A DNA stretch of 64,000 nucleotides, taken from contig WNWL01000003.1 of the NCBI GenBank assembly GCA_009733745.1, positions 1-64,000 of the forward strand, in the 5' to 3' direction. The stretch is from Oceanobacillus sp. HTM 045. GTDB lineage: Bacteria; Pseudomonadota; Alphaproteobacteria; Rhodobacterales; Rhodobacteraceae. The notes under the pieces are model-generated. The model did no database searches and was not told the origin of the DNA. It saw only the letters and a list, made by a program, of their open reading frames with translations. Positions 44,027 through 53,570 of the stretch are shown piece by piece. A program made the translations under genes and the position numbers. Numbering within the stretch: the stretch's first letter is position 1; each line of letters starts with the position of its first letter.

Positions 44027-45175
44027 CTACCTGATGCCGGCGTTCCCGAGCACCTCGTCCGTATGCTCCCCGAGCCGCGGCGGCGTGGTGGGGGTGCGAA
44101 CTGGTGTTTCGGAGAGCCGGAGGGGAGACGATACAAGCCTCAGCGCACCGTGCTTCTCGTCCTGAACCTCACCGACCATGCCCCGGGCGGCTACCTCAGG
44201 GGAGGAAAGTGCCTCCACGACATTGCGAACCTGACCGCCGGGAACTCCCGCCGCGCGCAGGCGCTCAATCCACACTGCAGTCGGAGCCGTCGCGAACATG
44301 CCCGCGAGCATCGGGATCAGTTCCTCGCGGTTCAACACACGGGAGCGATTGGTTCGGAACCGGTCATCCTCGCACAGGTCGGACCGGTCGATCACTCGGG
44401 TGCAGAGGCTGCGAAACTGGCCGTCATTCCCAACCGCCAGCGCAAGCGTGCCGTCAGAGGTGTCGAACAGCTGGTAGGGAACTACGGTAGCGTGCGCGTT
44501 CCCAAAGCGGCCGGGCACTTTGGCGGTGCCGAGGCACCCCGATGCGACGTTGGCTGTGAGCGCCAGCGCGGATTCGAAGAGCGCTATGTCTAGGAACTGG
44601 CCCTTGCCGGTCCGCCCGCGGGCGATAAGCGCGGCAAGGATGCTCTGCGTGGCGTTCATCCCAGTCACGAGATCGCTGATCGCGACGCCATGTTTCATCG
44701 GATTGCCATCGGGCTCACCGGTGATCGACATCAAGCCGCTCTCGGCCTGAATCGTGAAGTCGTATCCCGGCTCGTCAGCGCGGGGCCCGGTGCGGCCGTA
44801 GCCGGAGATGGCGCAGTAGATCAGGCCGGGGTTCACCTCGCGGAGTTGCTCATAGCCGAGGCCGAACCTCTCCAGCGTCCCGCGCCGGAAGTTCTCCACC
44901 AGCACGTCCGCCTCCCGCGCCAGCGCGAGTGCGGCGGCGCGGCCCTCCTCCGACTTGAGGTCGAGTGCGACAGACTTCTTGGAGCGGTTGCAGCAATGGA
45001 AATAGGTGCTTTCACCATCGATCTCAGGCGGCATCCAGGAGCGGGTGTCGTCGCCACGGTCGGGCGGTTCGATCTTCCAGACCTCTGCGCCGAGGTCGGC
45101 GAGTGTCTGGGTGCACCAAGGGCCCGCAAGCACGCGGGAGAGGTCGAGAACGCGGATTCCGTCGAGTGGATGCAT
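44027..45175 (-). CDS. Family III CoA-transferase (CaiB/BaiF type)
   Basis: This 382-residue CoA-transferase starts HPLDGIRVLDLSRVLAGPWCTQTLADLGAEVWKIEPPDRGDDTRSW, the family hallmark. The catalytic Asp lies in GVAISDLVTGM. It moves CoA between carboxylic acids in the cytoplasm. It is the last gene of the minus-strand half of the CoA module, 3 bp after an SDR gene. With a second CoA-transferase and a ligase nearby, the operon has three possible acid-activating enzymes. Confidence 0.9.
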   Translation of the reverse strand: MHPLDGIRVLDLSRVLAGPWCTQTLADLGAEVWKIEPPDRGDDTRSWMPPEIDGESTYFHCCNRSKKSVALDLKSEEGRAAALALAREADVLVENFRRGTLERFGLGYEQLREVNPGLIYCAISGYGRTGPRADEPGYDFTIQAESGLMSITGEPDGNPMKHGVAISDLVTGMNATQSILAALIARGRTGKGQFLDIALFESALALTANVASGCLGTAKVPGRFGNAHATVVPYQLFDTSDGTLALAVGNDGQFRSLCTRVIDRSDLCEDDRFRTNRSRVLNREELIPMLAGMFATAPTAVWIERLRAAGVPGGQVRNVVEALSSPEVAARGMVGEVQDEKHGALRLVSSPLRLSETPVRTPTTPPRLGEHTDEVLGNAGIR

Positions 45176-45178
45176 GGA

Positions 45179-45967
45179 TCAGGCCGAGAGCATGTGGAGG
45201 CCCGGCCCGATATGGGCGGCGCCGTCGATCTGGATGAGCTGGCCGGTCATCAGCCGCCCGGCGGGGCTGGCGAGGAAGGCAACAAGTTCCGCGACGTCTT
45301 CGGGCGGGGTCGGCTCCCCCATTGGTGTCGCGGAAACGAGCCGATCAAGCAGCGCCTTGGCCGCCTCGTCCGCCAGCCCGTGGGTGACGACCGTACCGGG
45401 GCCGATGCAGTTGAGGCGGATCCCGTGCGTCGCCCATTCCAGCGCCAAGGAGCGGGTCATGCCCAGTACGCCCGCCCGCGCGGCGATGGAGTGGGCGAAG
45501 CCCATGCCGCCGCGGTCCACACCGGACAGGGAAATGCTGACGACAGCGCCCTTGCGTTCCTTCAGGTGCGGGTACGCGGCCTTTGTCACCGCGAAGATGG
45601 CGTTGAGGTTCAGATCGACAACCGAGTTCCAGCCCTTCTGGCTGATCCCGGTCGCCGGCGCAAAGAACTGCCCGCCGGCGTTGTTTACCAACAGGTCGAG
45701 ACCGCCCTTCCCGGCTTCCGCAACGATCGCATCCATCGCCTCGGTGTCGCGGACGTTGCAGGTGCGGTAGCTGAAGCTACCCGCCAGCGGCTCGGCGAAG
45801 GCCTGCGTCTCGGCCAGCGGCTCCTCGCGGCGGGCGACGCCGAACACGTCCATGCCAAGTTCACAAAGGCGCAGTGTGATCGCCCGGCCGATGCCGGTGC
45901 CCGCACCGGTGACGAGCGCGCGGCCGGACGCGAAAAGGCCGTCGCGCAATACTTTGGGGTCGGTCAT
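45179..45967 (-). CDS. SDR family oxidoreductase (trans-2-enoyl-CoA reductase-like)
   Basis: This 262-residue SDR has cofactor loop TGAGTGIG, NNAGGQF, and GPGTVVTHGL with LIQIDGAAHIGPG at the C-terminus. The usual catalytic YxxxK is not clear: the region reads SLSGVDRGGMGFAHSIAARAGVLGMTRSLALEW. This matches the peroxisomal trans-2-enoyl-CoA/2,4-dienoyl-CoA reductase-like branch better than classical dehydrogenases. ATG 45967 overlaps the second CoA-transferase stop. A role in reducing an unsaturated CoA ester is inferred. Confidence 0.8.
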   Translation of the reverse strand: MTDPKVLRDGLFASGRALVTGAGTGIGRAITLRLCELGMDVFGVARREEPLAETQAFAEPLAGSFSYRTCNVRDTEAMDAIVAEAGKGGLDLLVNNAGGQFFAPATGISQKGWNSVVDLNLNAIFAVTKAAYPHLKERKGAVVSISLSGVDRGGMGFAHSIAARAGVLGMTRSLALEWATHGIRLNCIGPGTVVTHGLADEAAKALLDRLVSATPMGEPTPPEDVAELVAFLASPAGRLMTGQLIQIDGAAHIGPGLHMLSA

Positions 45968-47049
45968 GGGTTCTGGCTCCTGTCGGATGTCGGGTTGCCC
46001 AGCGCCGGCGCCGGGCGGCGCGCGGGGCGCGCGCCGGAGAAAAGGGCGGGGAAAGCGGGGACGTGCTCGCCTGCCGCGGTTGGCTCGGTGACCGCGCCGG
46101 GACGCAGGGCGCGGATCTTCTCGATCGCCTCCGAAGGATGGCGCACCGCACCTGCCGGGATTCCGCGCCGCTTCATCTCGGCCAGCACGTCGTCGCGGCT
46201 GCGCCCGGATGTCCACGCCTCGACCTGCGCGTCGAACTCCTCCGCGCGGGCGAGGCGTTCGGAAAAGGAGGCCTCCTCGCCACCGACCAGCGGGCGCAGG
46301 CGGTTCCAGTAAGGATCGAGGCCGCCGTAAATGTAGACGTACCCGTTGGCGCAGGCGTAGATGCTCGACGGCGCCGAGGCCCGGTCGCGGTTGCCGCACG
46401 GAGCGCCGAGCGTCGCGCCTTCGCTCGCCAGCACCGCCGCGGGGCCGAGGAGCATCGCGGAGGCAACCTCCATCATCGAGATGTCCACCACCGCGCCGCG
46501 CCGCGAAACCATCGCCATGGCAGTGGAAAACGCAGCGTAGAGGCCGGAGAAGAAGTCCACCGGCCAGGAGGTGGAAACGCGTGGCGTCCCGTCCTCCGAC
46601 CCGTTCAGCCAAGCGAAACCGGACTCGCACTGGGCGATCGTGTCCATGCAGGTCCGCCCGTCCTGCTGGCCGAAGCCCGACACGAGGGTGACGACGAGGT
46701 CGGGGAAGTCCCGCTCCAGCGTCCCCGCGTCGAGGCCGAGGCGTGCGAGAGTTCCGGGCGCGATATTGCAGACGAGCGCATCCGAACGGCGGAGCAGGTC
46801 GCGCAGTTCCTCGCGCCCGGCATCGGTGCCGATCTCGAGAACTACGCTCTCCTTCGAGGTGTTGAAGCAGCGGAAGTATCCGCTGCCGTGCTCCGTGCCC
46901 GGCAGCGCGCGGGAGCCGTCGCCGGCGGGAGGCTCGATCTTGATCACCTCCGCACCGAAATCGGCGAGAAGCTGCGCGGCGGTCGGGCCGGCGATGAACT
47001 GCGACAGCTCGACGACCCGGAATCCGGCGAGCGGCTGGGGGACGGCCAT
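45964..47049 (-). CDS. Family III CoA-transferase, second copy
   Basis: This 361-residue CaiB/BaiF-type protein starts LAGFRVVELSQFIAGPTAAQLLADFGAEVIKIEPP, with probable catalytic Asp in WPVDFFSGLYAAF. It is clearly diverged from the copy at 44027-45175, so the two probably handle different acids or donors. It starts 2 bp after the PaaK-like ligase gene. Its C-terminal Pro/Ala/Arg tail is poorly conserved. Confidence 0.88.
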   Translation of the reverse strand: MAVPQPLAGFRVVELSQFIAGPTAAQLLADFGAEVIKIEPPAGDGSRALPGTEHGSGYFRCFNTSKESVVLEIGTDAGREELRDLLRRSDALVCNIAPGTLARLGLDAGTLERDFPDLVVTLVSGFGQQDGRTCMDTIAQCESGFAWLNGSEDGTPRVSTSWPVDFFSGLYAAFSTAMAMVSRRGAVVDISMMEVASAMLLGPAAVLASEGATLGAPCGNRDRASAPSSIYACANGYVYIYGGLDPYWNRLRPLVGGEEASFSERLARAEEFDAQVEAWTSGRSRDDVLAEMKRRGIPAGAVRHPSEAIEKIRALRPGAVTEPTAAGEHVPAFPALFSGARPARRPAPALGNPTSDRSQNP

Positions 47050-47051
47050 GA

Positions 47052-48386
47052 CTATTCCTTCACCAGCCGCTTCGCCTTGTGGACCGTGCGTGGCAGGGTG
47101 CCGGGCTCCAGCACCTCGATATCGAACCGCACCGAGAGCTTGTCGCGCAGCATGGTGCCGAGGGAGGCCTTCACCCCCTCCAGGTCGCCATCCGCCGCCT
47201 CGACCCGCAGGCCGACACCGCGGAGCATTCCCGTGTTGGGGTCTTTCATATCGTCGCGGACGACGATGACATACTCGTTGGAGGTACCGGGATGGGCGCG
47301 GACGATATCCTCGACCGCCGTCGGGAACAGGTTCACGCCCCGCACGATCAGCATGTCGTCGGCCCGGCCCAACACACCGCCGGGGAGGCGGGCATGGGTG
47401 CGCCCGTCCGGCGCGGGCGAAGGGTCGCGGACGACAACGTCACCTGTCCACCAGCGCACGAGCGGGCAGGCCTGCTTGTCGAGATGGGTCAGCACCAGCA
47501 CGCCGCGCTCGCCGTCGGCCACCGGCTCGTCGGTTTCGGGGTCGAGAATCTCAACGTAGAGGAAATCCTCCGCCAGCGTCGGACCGATCTGCAGAGCCGT
47601 GTCCCAGCCGATCGGCTGCGCCTCCAGCGCGCCGTAGCAGTCGTACATTCTCGCGCCCCAGAGCCGTTCCAGCCGCTCGCGCGTGCCGGGCACGGAGGCA
47701 CCGGGCTCGCCGCCCACCATGACCATCTCGACCGAGGAATTCGGCAGGTCCACGCCCATCTCCAGCGCCGCCTCTGCTATATGCGCCATGAAGGAGGGCG
47801 TGCCGATCACGGCGCGCGGCTTGTACTCCGCAATGGTCTCGACCTGCCGCCGCGTATCCACCGACCCGCCGGGGATCACCATCGCGCCGAGATGTTGCGC
47901 GGCCAGCGTTGCGCCGAGGCCGCCGACGAACCACGAGTAGCCGAACATGCAGTGGAACACGTCGCCACGCCGGAGACCCTGCGCGTAGAAATACCGTGCA
48001 TAGAGATCGGCCCAGCGGTCGATATCGGAGTGCGACCAGAGCACCGGCGCAGGCCGCGAGGTGGTGCCCGAGGAATAGTGGACCCGCGCGGCATCGAACA
48101 TCTCGACGGCGCGGAAGGTGCCGAAGGGCGGGTCTTTCGCAAGACCCGCGACATAGTCCTTCTTCCTGGTCAGCGGCAGGGCGCGGAGATCGGCGAAGGA
48201 GTTCAAGCCGCGCGGGTCGAACCCCGCCTCGGCGAAGACCTTGCCGTAATGCGCGCTCGTGCGCCCGACCCGGTCGAGCTGCGTGCGCAGGGCGTCGAGC
48301 TGGAACGCCTCGATCCGGTCGCGCGACCAGAGTTCGCGCTCGTCCCACACGTCGGCGGAATGGGCCGCCTTGAGAGTTGCAGTCAT
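47052..48386 (-). CDS. PaaK-like acyl/aryl-CoA ligase
   Basis: This 444-residue adenylate-forming ligase of the phenylacetate-CoA ligase type has the phosphate loop VHYSSGTTSRPAP, CYGALEAQP where PaaK has a YGxxE motif, WWTGDVVV, and a C-terminal lid with GRADDMLIVRGVNLFPTAVEDI. It activates a carboxylic acid, probably aromatic or cyclic, with ATP and CoA. It overlaps the TetR gene by 4 bp. Phenylacetate itself is unlikely to be the only option, as no paa genes are near. Confidence 0.87.
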   Translation of the reverse strand: MTATLKAAHSADVWDERELWSRDRIEAFQLDALRTQLDRVGRTSAHYGKVFAEAGFDPRGLNSFADLRALPLTRKKDYVAGLAKDPPFGTFRAVEMFDAARVHYSSGTTSRPAPVLWSHSDIDRWADLYARYFYAQGLRRGDVFHCMFGYSWFVGGLGATLAAQHLGAMVIPGGSVDTRRQVETIAEYKPRAVIGTPSFMAHIAEAALEMGVDLPNSSVEMVMVGGEPGASVPGTRERLERLWGARMYDCYGALEAQPIGWDTALQIGPTLAEDFLYVEILDPETDEPVADGERGVLVLTHLDKQACPLVRWWTGDVVVRDPSPAPDGRTHARLPGGVLGRADDMLIVRGVNLFPTAVEDIVRAHPGTSNEYVIVVRDDMKDPNTGMLRGVGLRVEAADGDLEGVKASLGTMLRDKLSVRFDIEVLEPGTLPRTVHKAKRLVKE

Positions 48387-49021
48387 TGGTCCTGTTCCTT
48401 GAGGATTCCGCGCATCGCGAAGCCGGTCAGCATGTCGGCGATGGCATCCAGGTCGGCCTCGGTCTGGAGGCGACGAGGCCGGTACCAGATCGTCAGCCAG
48501 TTCAGTGAGCCGAAGAACGGCTTGGAGAGCATCCGCGGCGGCAAGTCGACGAACACGCCCTCGCGGGTGCCCTCGTCGATCACCTCGCAGAACATCTGCT
48601 CGTAGTCGTCGCGCAGGCGGACGATGTCGCGCATCGCCTTGGTGTGGCGCGTGCCAGTGGAGGAGATCACGTGTGTCTCAAGTCCCTGCACCGAGACCTT
48701 CTGCATTGGCAGGTCGTGGAGCAGGATCTCGACATGCGCCCGCGCCATGCGCTCGAGGCGTTCGCGGGGCGGATCGGGCTCACGAGCGATGGGCTCGATC
48801 AGGTTGATCAGCTTGGTCATCGCCACGATCTGGACGTCGAAGTAGATCTCCGCCTTGGAGCGGTACCAGTGATAGACGCGCCCCTTGGTCGCCCCCATCC
48901 GATCGGCGATGGCATCGATGGAGGTTGCCCGGTAGCCGAGATCCATGAAGAGCTCCGCCGCGGCGCTGATGATTTCGCGCCGTGCGTCCTCCTCGGCTGC
49001 CGTGCCGTTCTCCTTGCTCAT
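48383..49021 (-). CDS. TetR-family regulator of the CoA module
   Basis: This 212-residue regulator has an N-terminal HTH (REIISAAAELFMDLGYRATSIDAIADRMGATKGRVYHWYRSKAEIYFDV) and a C-terminal helical ligand domain resembling TetR_C regulators of fatty-acid or aromatic CoA pathways. Its gene lies inside the operon (ATGA overlaps on both sides), so the regulator is made together with the pathway. The ATAC-N6-GTAT sites in both divergent promoters at 54748-55065 are its likely targets; an acyl-CoA is the probable effector. Confidence 0.87.
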   Translation of the reverse strand: MSKENGTAAEEDARREIISAAAELFMDLGYRATSIDAIADRMGATKGRVYHWYRSKAEIYFDVQIVAMTKLINLIEPIAREPDPPRERLERMARAHVEILLHDLPMQKVSVQGLETHVISSTGTRHTKAMRDIVRLRDDYEQMFCEVIDEGTREGVFVDLPPRMLSKPFFGSLNWLTIWYRPRRLQTEADLDAIADMLTGFAMRGILKEQDQ

Positions 49022-50199
49022 TGAGCGGCCACCTTGCCGGAAGCGGCGTCTTCAGCTTCCTTCTGGATCGCCCGGCCCAGCACGAGGCGCTGGATCTCCG
49101 AAGTCCCTTCGTAGATTTCCAGCACCCGCTGGTCGCGGTAGAGCCGCTCGGCCTTGCAGGGCTTGCAGAAGCCGAAGCCACCCCAAATCTGTACCGCGGC
49201 ATCTGCCGCGCGGTGTGCGACCTCGGAGCAGTATAGCTTTGCCATGGCGCCGATATTGGCCACATCGCGGCCCGCGTCATAGGCCCGTGCCGCCTCGTAG
49301 AGCATCATCCGCGCGGCAGAGATCTCGGTGGCCACGTCAGCCAGCTTGAAGGCGATGCCCTGGTTGTCGATGATCGGCTTGCCGAAGGCACGGCGCGACA
49401 CCGCGCGGCTGGCGGCCTCGCGATAGGCCGCGATAGCGAGGCCCATCGACTGCGCAGCGACCATGATGCGGCCGACATTCAGCGTCTGGAAGGCGAGCTT
49501 GAGCGCGCGATTGTGCTCGCCGACGCGGGCATCCTCCGGCGCGACGATATCGAGCTTCAGGTTGGAGGTCTGGGTGCCGCGAATGCCCATCTTGTCGGAC
49601 AGCTCGTCGATGGTCGCGCCCTCGGCCTCCTTGTCGACCATGAAGGCCGAGATGCCGCGCCCGCCCGCCGCGGGGTCAGTCTTGACGAAGGCAACGTAGT
49701 AGCGGGAGGCACCGCCATTGCCGATCCAGTACTTCTCGCCGCGGAGGCGCCAACCGCCGCCTTCCTGCACGCCCGTCGCCTCGATGGCGGCAGCGTCGGA
49801 TCCGGTGCTGCGTTCGGAGAGAGCGAAGCTGGTGCCGACTCCCTTGGCCATCTCGCCGAGATAGAACTTCTTCTGATCCTCCCGGCCCGCCAGCAGCACC
49901 GGGAAGGCGCCAAGCTGCAATGCGCAGAGGATCGCCGAGGTAGAGGAGCATCCGATACCGACAGTCTCGACGACCGGGATGGTCTCCGATAGCGAAGCAC
50001 CGCCGCCGCCGTACTCCTTCGGGATGAAGAGACCGGCGAGGCCGTTCTCTGCCATCACCTCGATGCTCTCCCACGGGTAGCGCTGCTCGCGGTCGAGTTC
50101 TTCGGCGAGGGGTGCGAAGTGCTGTTCGGTAAGCACCTCCGCCTTCTTCTGCCACTCGGCGGCAGCGCCGCTCAGGTCGGGTTTCCAGATTACCGCCAT
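49018..50199 (-). CDS. Acyl-CoA dehydrogenase
   Basis: This 393-residue FAD enzyme has the family blocks LSERSTGSDAAAIE, YWIGNGGAS, RRAFGKPIIDNQGIAFKLADVATEI, IWGGFGFCKPCKAERLYRD and IYEGTSEIQR, the last holding the canonical catalytic Glu. It introduces a 2,3-double bond into an acyl-CoA and passes electrons to ETF. ATG 50199 overlaps the LivM stop. A second dehydrogenase at 59737-60897 lacks the IYEGT Glu. Confidence 0.9.
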   Translation of the reverse strand: MAVIWKPDLSGAAAEWQKKAEVLTEQHFAPLAEELDREQRYPWESIEVMAENGLAGLFIPKEYGGGGASLSETIPVVETVGIGCSSTSAILCALQLGAFPVLLAGREDQKKFYLGEMAKGVGTSFALSERSTGSDAAAIEATGVQEGGGWRLRGEKYWIGNGGASRYYVAFVKTDPAAGGRGISAFMVDKEAEGATIDELSDKMGIRGTQTSNLKLDIVAPEDARVGEHNRALKLAFQTLNVGRIMVAAQSMGLAIAAYREAASRAVSRRAFGKPIIDNQGIAFKLADVATEISAARMMLYEAARAYDAGRDVANIGAMAKLYCSEVAHRAADAAVQIWGGFGFCKPCKAERLYRDQRVLEIYEGTSEIQRLVLGRAIQKEAEDAASGKVAAQ

Positions 50200-51194
50200 T
50201 CGGTGGCACCTCCTTCGATCGTGTCGGACTTGGACGCGGCCTTGCCGCGAAGGTATCGGAACCCCGCCTTGAATGCCCCGGCGATACCGCCGGGCAGGAA
50301 GGCGAGGGTCAGGATGAGAGCGGTGCCAAGGATGATCCGGTCGACATAGCCGCCGAAGGAAAGGAACTTCTCCTGCACCAGGATCAGCGCGACCCCGATA
50401 AGCGGCGCGAGCAACAGCCCGCGCCCGACGATCACGACCGCCGTCAACATCAGGATCAGGAAGTAGGGCGACAGCACGTCGGCGCTGATATAGGCGCGCT
50501 GGTAGGCATATAGCCAACCCGCCGACGCAGTGATCGGCGCGGAGACGAGGAAAACCATCAGCCGGGTCCGCTGCGGGTCGATGCCCGACATCGTCGCGAG
50601 GCGCGGGTTCAGGTGCACCGTCATCGCCGCCTTGCCGAGAGTCGAGCGGCGGAAGGCACTGACCAGCCAGAGCACCGCGAGCAGGAGCACGTAGGCCACG
50701 GGCCAGAGATCCTTGTCGGTGACCGCCTTGTACCCTGCGAAGCCGAGATCGAGCTGAAAGAGCGGGATGCCCGTCAGCCCGTCAGATCCGCCGAGGAAGG
50801 ACCAGTTCTCCGCCAGCGTCAGGCCCACCACTGTCACGGCGTAAGTGACGAGCGAGAAGACGAACTCGCGGAGCTTGAGAGTGATCAACCCCACGACCCC
50901 CGCCAGCAACATCGCGACACCGATGGATGCGGCGAGCGTCGGCAGCGGGCCGAGGCCGAGCCGGACCGAGATGATCCCCGTCGCGTAGGCCCCGGCGGCG
51001 AAGAACACCGGGTGGCCCAACGAGACCTCGCCGAGGTCGGAGACGATCAGGTCCAGCCCGTAGGACATCACCGCGAAGATCGCGATCAGCACGAAGGCCG
51101 AGTAGACCGCGCCGCCCCCACCGAACGCCATCGGCAGGAAGTATCCCACGACGACCAGCGCGAGGATCACCAGCGCGTTGACAGCATGGTTCAT
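50190..51194 (-). CDS. LivM-type ABC permease of the CoA module
   Basis: This 334-residue branched-chain-type permease has about eight hydrophobic segments, the YGLDLIVSDLGEVSLGHPVFFAAGAYATGI N-terminal block and the short cytoplasmic loop AFRRSTLGKAAMTVHLNPRLA. It ends in a normal C-terminus, in contrast to the enzyme-fused LivM at 5517-7187. Its TAA overlaps the acyl-CoA dehydrogenase start. Confidence 0.9.
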   Translation of the reverse strand: MNHAVNALVILALVVVGYFLPMAFGGGGAVYSAFVLIAIFAVMSYGLDLIVSDLGEVSLGHPVFFAAGAYATGIISVRLGLGPLPTLAASIGVAMLLAGVVGLITLKLREFVFSLVTYAVTVVGLTLAENWSFLGGSDGLTGIPLFQLDLGFAGYKAVTDKDLWPVAYVLLLAVLWLVSAFRRSTLGKAAMTVHLNPRLATMSGIDPQRTRLMVFLVSAPITASAGWLYAYQRAYISADVLSPYFLILMLTAVVIVGRGLLLAPLIGVALILVQEKFLSFGGYVDRIILGTALILTLAFLPGGIAGAFKAGFRYLRGKAASKSDTIEGGATEWR

Positions 51195-52060
51195 CAGTGA
51201 CCCCCGGGTTTCGCTGCAAGCCCGCCCGGCCGCAGCACCAGCACCGCGATCAGCACCAGGAAGGCGGCGGGCGTGGTGTAGGCCGGCGAGACGAGCGCAC
51301 CGAAGAAAGCGGTGAAGAGCCCGAGCGAGATGCCCGCTAGATAGCTCCCCCAGACGCTGCCGATGCCGCCGAGGACGACCACCACGAAGGTCATGATGAC
51401 CTCGTCGAAGCCCATCGAGGTCAGGATCGGCGTGCGCGGCCCGATCACGGCACCGGCCAGCGCGACCGCCGCGCCCTCGAAGGCGAAGACGCCGAAATAG
51501 ACCTTGCGGACGTCGATTCCGCCGAGCAGGGCGAGTTTGGGATCTTCCGCCACCATCCGGGCGATACGCCCGAGGCGGGATTTCTCAAGCACCGTCTTCA
51601 GCGCGATGAACACGATCACCGCCACCATGACGATGGCAACATCCTGCCAGGTGAACCAGAGATCGCCGTAGTAGACGTTCTTCGTCGAGAACGGCGTATC
51701 GAGGATCTGACCCGTCGAGCCGAAGACCAGCGCGGCGACCCCGTGCAGGACGTGGCCGAAGCCCAGCGTCACGATCATGATCGAGACGAGGTCCTGCTTC
51801 AGCGTCAGCCGCAGCAGCACCTGCTGCATCAGGAAGCCGACCATGATGCCGACCACCATCGAGAAGGGCACGGCCAGCATGTAGGGCAGGCCGAACTCGG
51901 CGATCGCAGCCCAGGTGACAAAGGCGCCGAGCATGTACATCTGCCCGTGCGCGAAATTCACCAGCCGCGCGACGCCGAGGAGGACGGTCCAGCCGATGGC
52001 CACCAGCGCGAAGCTGTGGCCGAGGACCAGACCGTTTATGATCTGCTGTCCGACATTCAT
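51194..52060 (-). CDS. LivH-type ABC permease of the CoA module
   Basis: This 288-residue permease has the family N-terminus GLVLGHSFALVAIGWTVLLGVARLVNFAHGQMYMLGAF and the loop KSRLGRIARMVAEDPKLALLGGID that contacts the ATPases. It pairs with the LivM-type permease downstream. ATGA overlap with the LivF stop. Confidence 0.9.
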   Translation of the reverse strand: MNVGQQIINGLVLGHSFALVAIGWTVLLGVARLVNFAHGQMYMLGAFVTWAAIAEFGLPYMLAVPFSMVVGIMVGFLMQQVLLRLTLKQDLVSIMIVTLGFGHVLHGVAALVFGSTGQILDTPFSTKNVYYGDLWFTWQDVAIVMVAVIVFIALKTVLEKSRLGRIARMVAEDPKLALLGGIDVRKVYFGVFAFEGAAVALAGAVIGPRTPILTSMGFDEVIMTFVVVVLGGIGSVWGSYLAGISLGLFTAFFGALVSPAYTTPAAFLVLIAVLVLRPGGLAAKPGGH

Positions 52061-52785
52061 CGCTTCTGCGCTCCCAGATAGGCCTCGGCGATGCGGGGAT
52101 TGTCCTTCATCTCCGCCGCCGGCCCCTCCAGCACGATGCGTCCGCGCTCGAGGAGGATCATTCGGTCCACGACCGCGATCGCGGCCTTCACGTTCTGCTC
52201 GACGAGGAGGACGGAGAGCCCGTCCGCGCAGAGCTCGCGCACCGTCTCCAGCACCGTGACGACCAGCTTCGGCGCGAGGCCGATGGAGGGCTCGTCCAGC
52301 AGGAGCGCCAAGGGCGCGAGGCGCAGCGCCCGGCCTATGCCCAGCATCTGCCGCTCACCGCCCGAAAGCTGCGACCCGAGATGGCCTCGTCGCTCCTTAA
52401 GACGCGGGAACAGCGCATAGACGTCGTCCACGCCGTAAGTGCGCCGCCCGTCACCGGGCTCGTCCTCGCCCTCCGCGAGGTTCTCTTCCACGGTCATCGT
52501 GCCGAAGATCAGCTTGCCCTCGGGGATCAGGCAGAGCCCCTCGCCGACGCGTTTCTGCACCGGCATCCGCGAGATGTCGCGGCCGCAGAGCGCGATCCGG
52601 CCCGAGACCTTCGCCGCTCCGCGCGACCAGCCGAGCGCGGCATTCACCAGCGTCGACTTGCCCGCGCCGTTCGCGCCGACCACACCGACCACTTCGCCCT
52701 GCCCGAGCGACAGCGCGCCGATGTCGAGCACCCGGTTGCCGCCATAGCGCACGCTGAGGTCCGCGAGTTCCAGAACCGGGCTCAT
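52057..52785 (-). CDS. LivF-type ABC ATPase of the CoA module
   Basis: This 242-residue ATPase has Walker A GANGAGKSTL, signature LSGGERQML, Walker B LLLDEPSIGLAP and H-region LLVEQNVKAA. ATG 52785 overlaps the LivG stop; longer frames are out of family. It energises import of the probable carboxylate substrate. Confidence 0.91.
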   Translation of the reverse strand: MSPVLELADLSVRYGGNRVLDIGALSLGQGEVVGVVGANGAGKSTLVNAALGWSRGAAKVSGRIALCGRDISRMPVQKRVGEGLCLIPEGKLIFGTMTVEENLAEGEDEPGDGRRTYGVDDVYALFPRLKERRGHLGSQLSGGERQMLGIGRALRLAPLALLLDEPSIGLAPKLVVTVLETVRELCADGLSVLLVEQNVKAAIAVVDRMILLERGRIVLEGPAAEMKDNPRIAEAYLGAQKR

Positions 52786-53570
52786 GCGTCCCGCCCCAGA
52801 TAGGCGTCGAGCACGGCTTCGTTCTCCTGAATGTCCGCCGGTCGCCCATGGGCGAGCATCCGGCCCTGGTCGAGCACGACGATATGGTCGGCGACCGACA
52901 TGATGAGGTCCATGTGATGCTCGATGACGACGACGCTGATCCCGTCGCGGCGCAGTTCTTCCAGAAGCTCCACCAGCGCCGCCATGTCGTCGCCGCCGAG
53001 GCCTGCCGCCGGTTCGTCCAGCATCAGCACCTTCGCGCCGCTGCCGTGGGCCAGCGCGATCGAGAGCATCCGCTGCGTGCCGTAGGGGATCTCGGACGGA
53101 TAGCGGTCGTGGAACTCGCGCGGCACATGCATGCGCACCAGCTTCTCCGCCGCCGCATCCCGCGCCGACGCCGCGCGCCGCCGCTCCGCCTGCGGGCGGA
53201 AGATGCACCCGCCGAAAGAGGTGCCCCACTCGTCCTGGATGACCGCGATCATGTTCTCAAGCACCGTCAGGTGGTCGAAGAAAGCGTTCTGCTGGAAGGC
53301 CCGGCGAAGGCCGCGCCCGGCCAGATCGTGCGGGGGCACGTCCGTCACATCCTCGCCGCCGAGAACCACGCGACCCTCGCGGGTCACGAGATTGGTGACC
53401 GCATCGTAGCAGGTGCTCTTGCCGGCTCCGTTGGGGCCGATGATCCCGAGGATCTCTCCGGCCCCAACGTCCCAGCTCACATCTGCGAGGGCCTGGAGGG
53501 CCCCGTAGCGGACGCCGAGGTTCTCGACGCGGAGGACGGGACCGCCGCTCCGCGCCATGTCCAGTGCCAT
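52782..53570 (-). CDS. LivG-type ABC ATPase of the CoA module
   Basis: This 262-residue ATPase has Walker A GPNGAGKSTC, Walker B VLMLDEPAAGLGG and H-loop VVIEHHMDL. The signature position reads IPYGTQRML, a common LivG variation. ATG 53570 overlaps the binding-protein stop; Met at 53558 is an alternative. Confidence 0.9.
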   Translation of the reverse strand: MALDMARSGGPVLRVENLGVRYGALQALADVSWDVGAGEILGIIGPNGAGKSTCYDAVTNLVTREGRVVLGGEDVTDVPPHDLAGRGLRRAFQQNAFFDHLTVLENMIAVIQDEWGTSFGGCIFRPQAERRRAASARDAAAEKLVRMHVPREFHDRYPSEIPYGTQRMLSIALAHGSGAKVLMLDEPAAGLGGDDMAALVELLEELRRDGISVVVIEHHMDLIMSVADHIVVLDQGRMLAHGRPADIQENEAVLDAYLGRDA

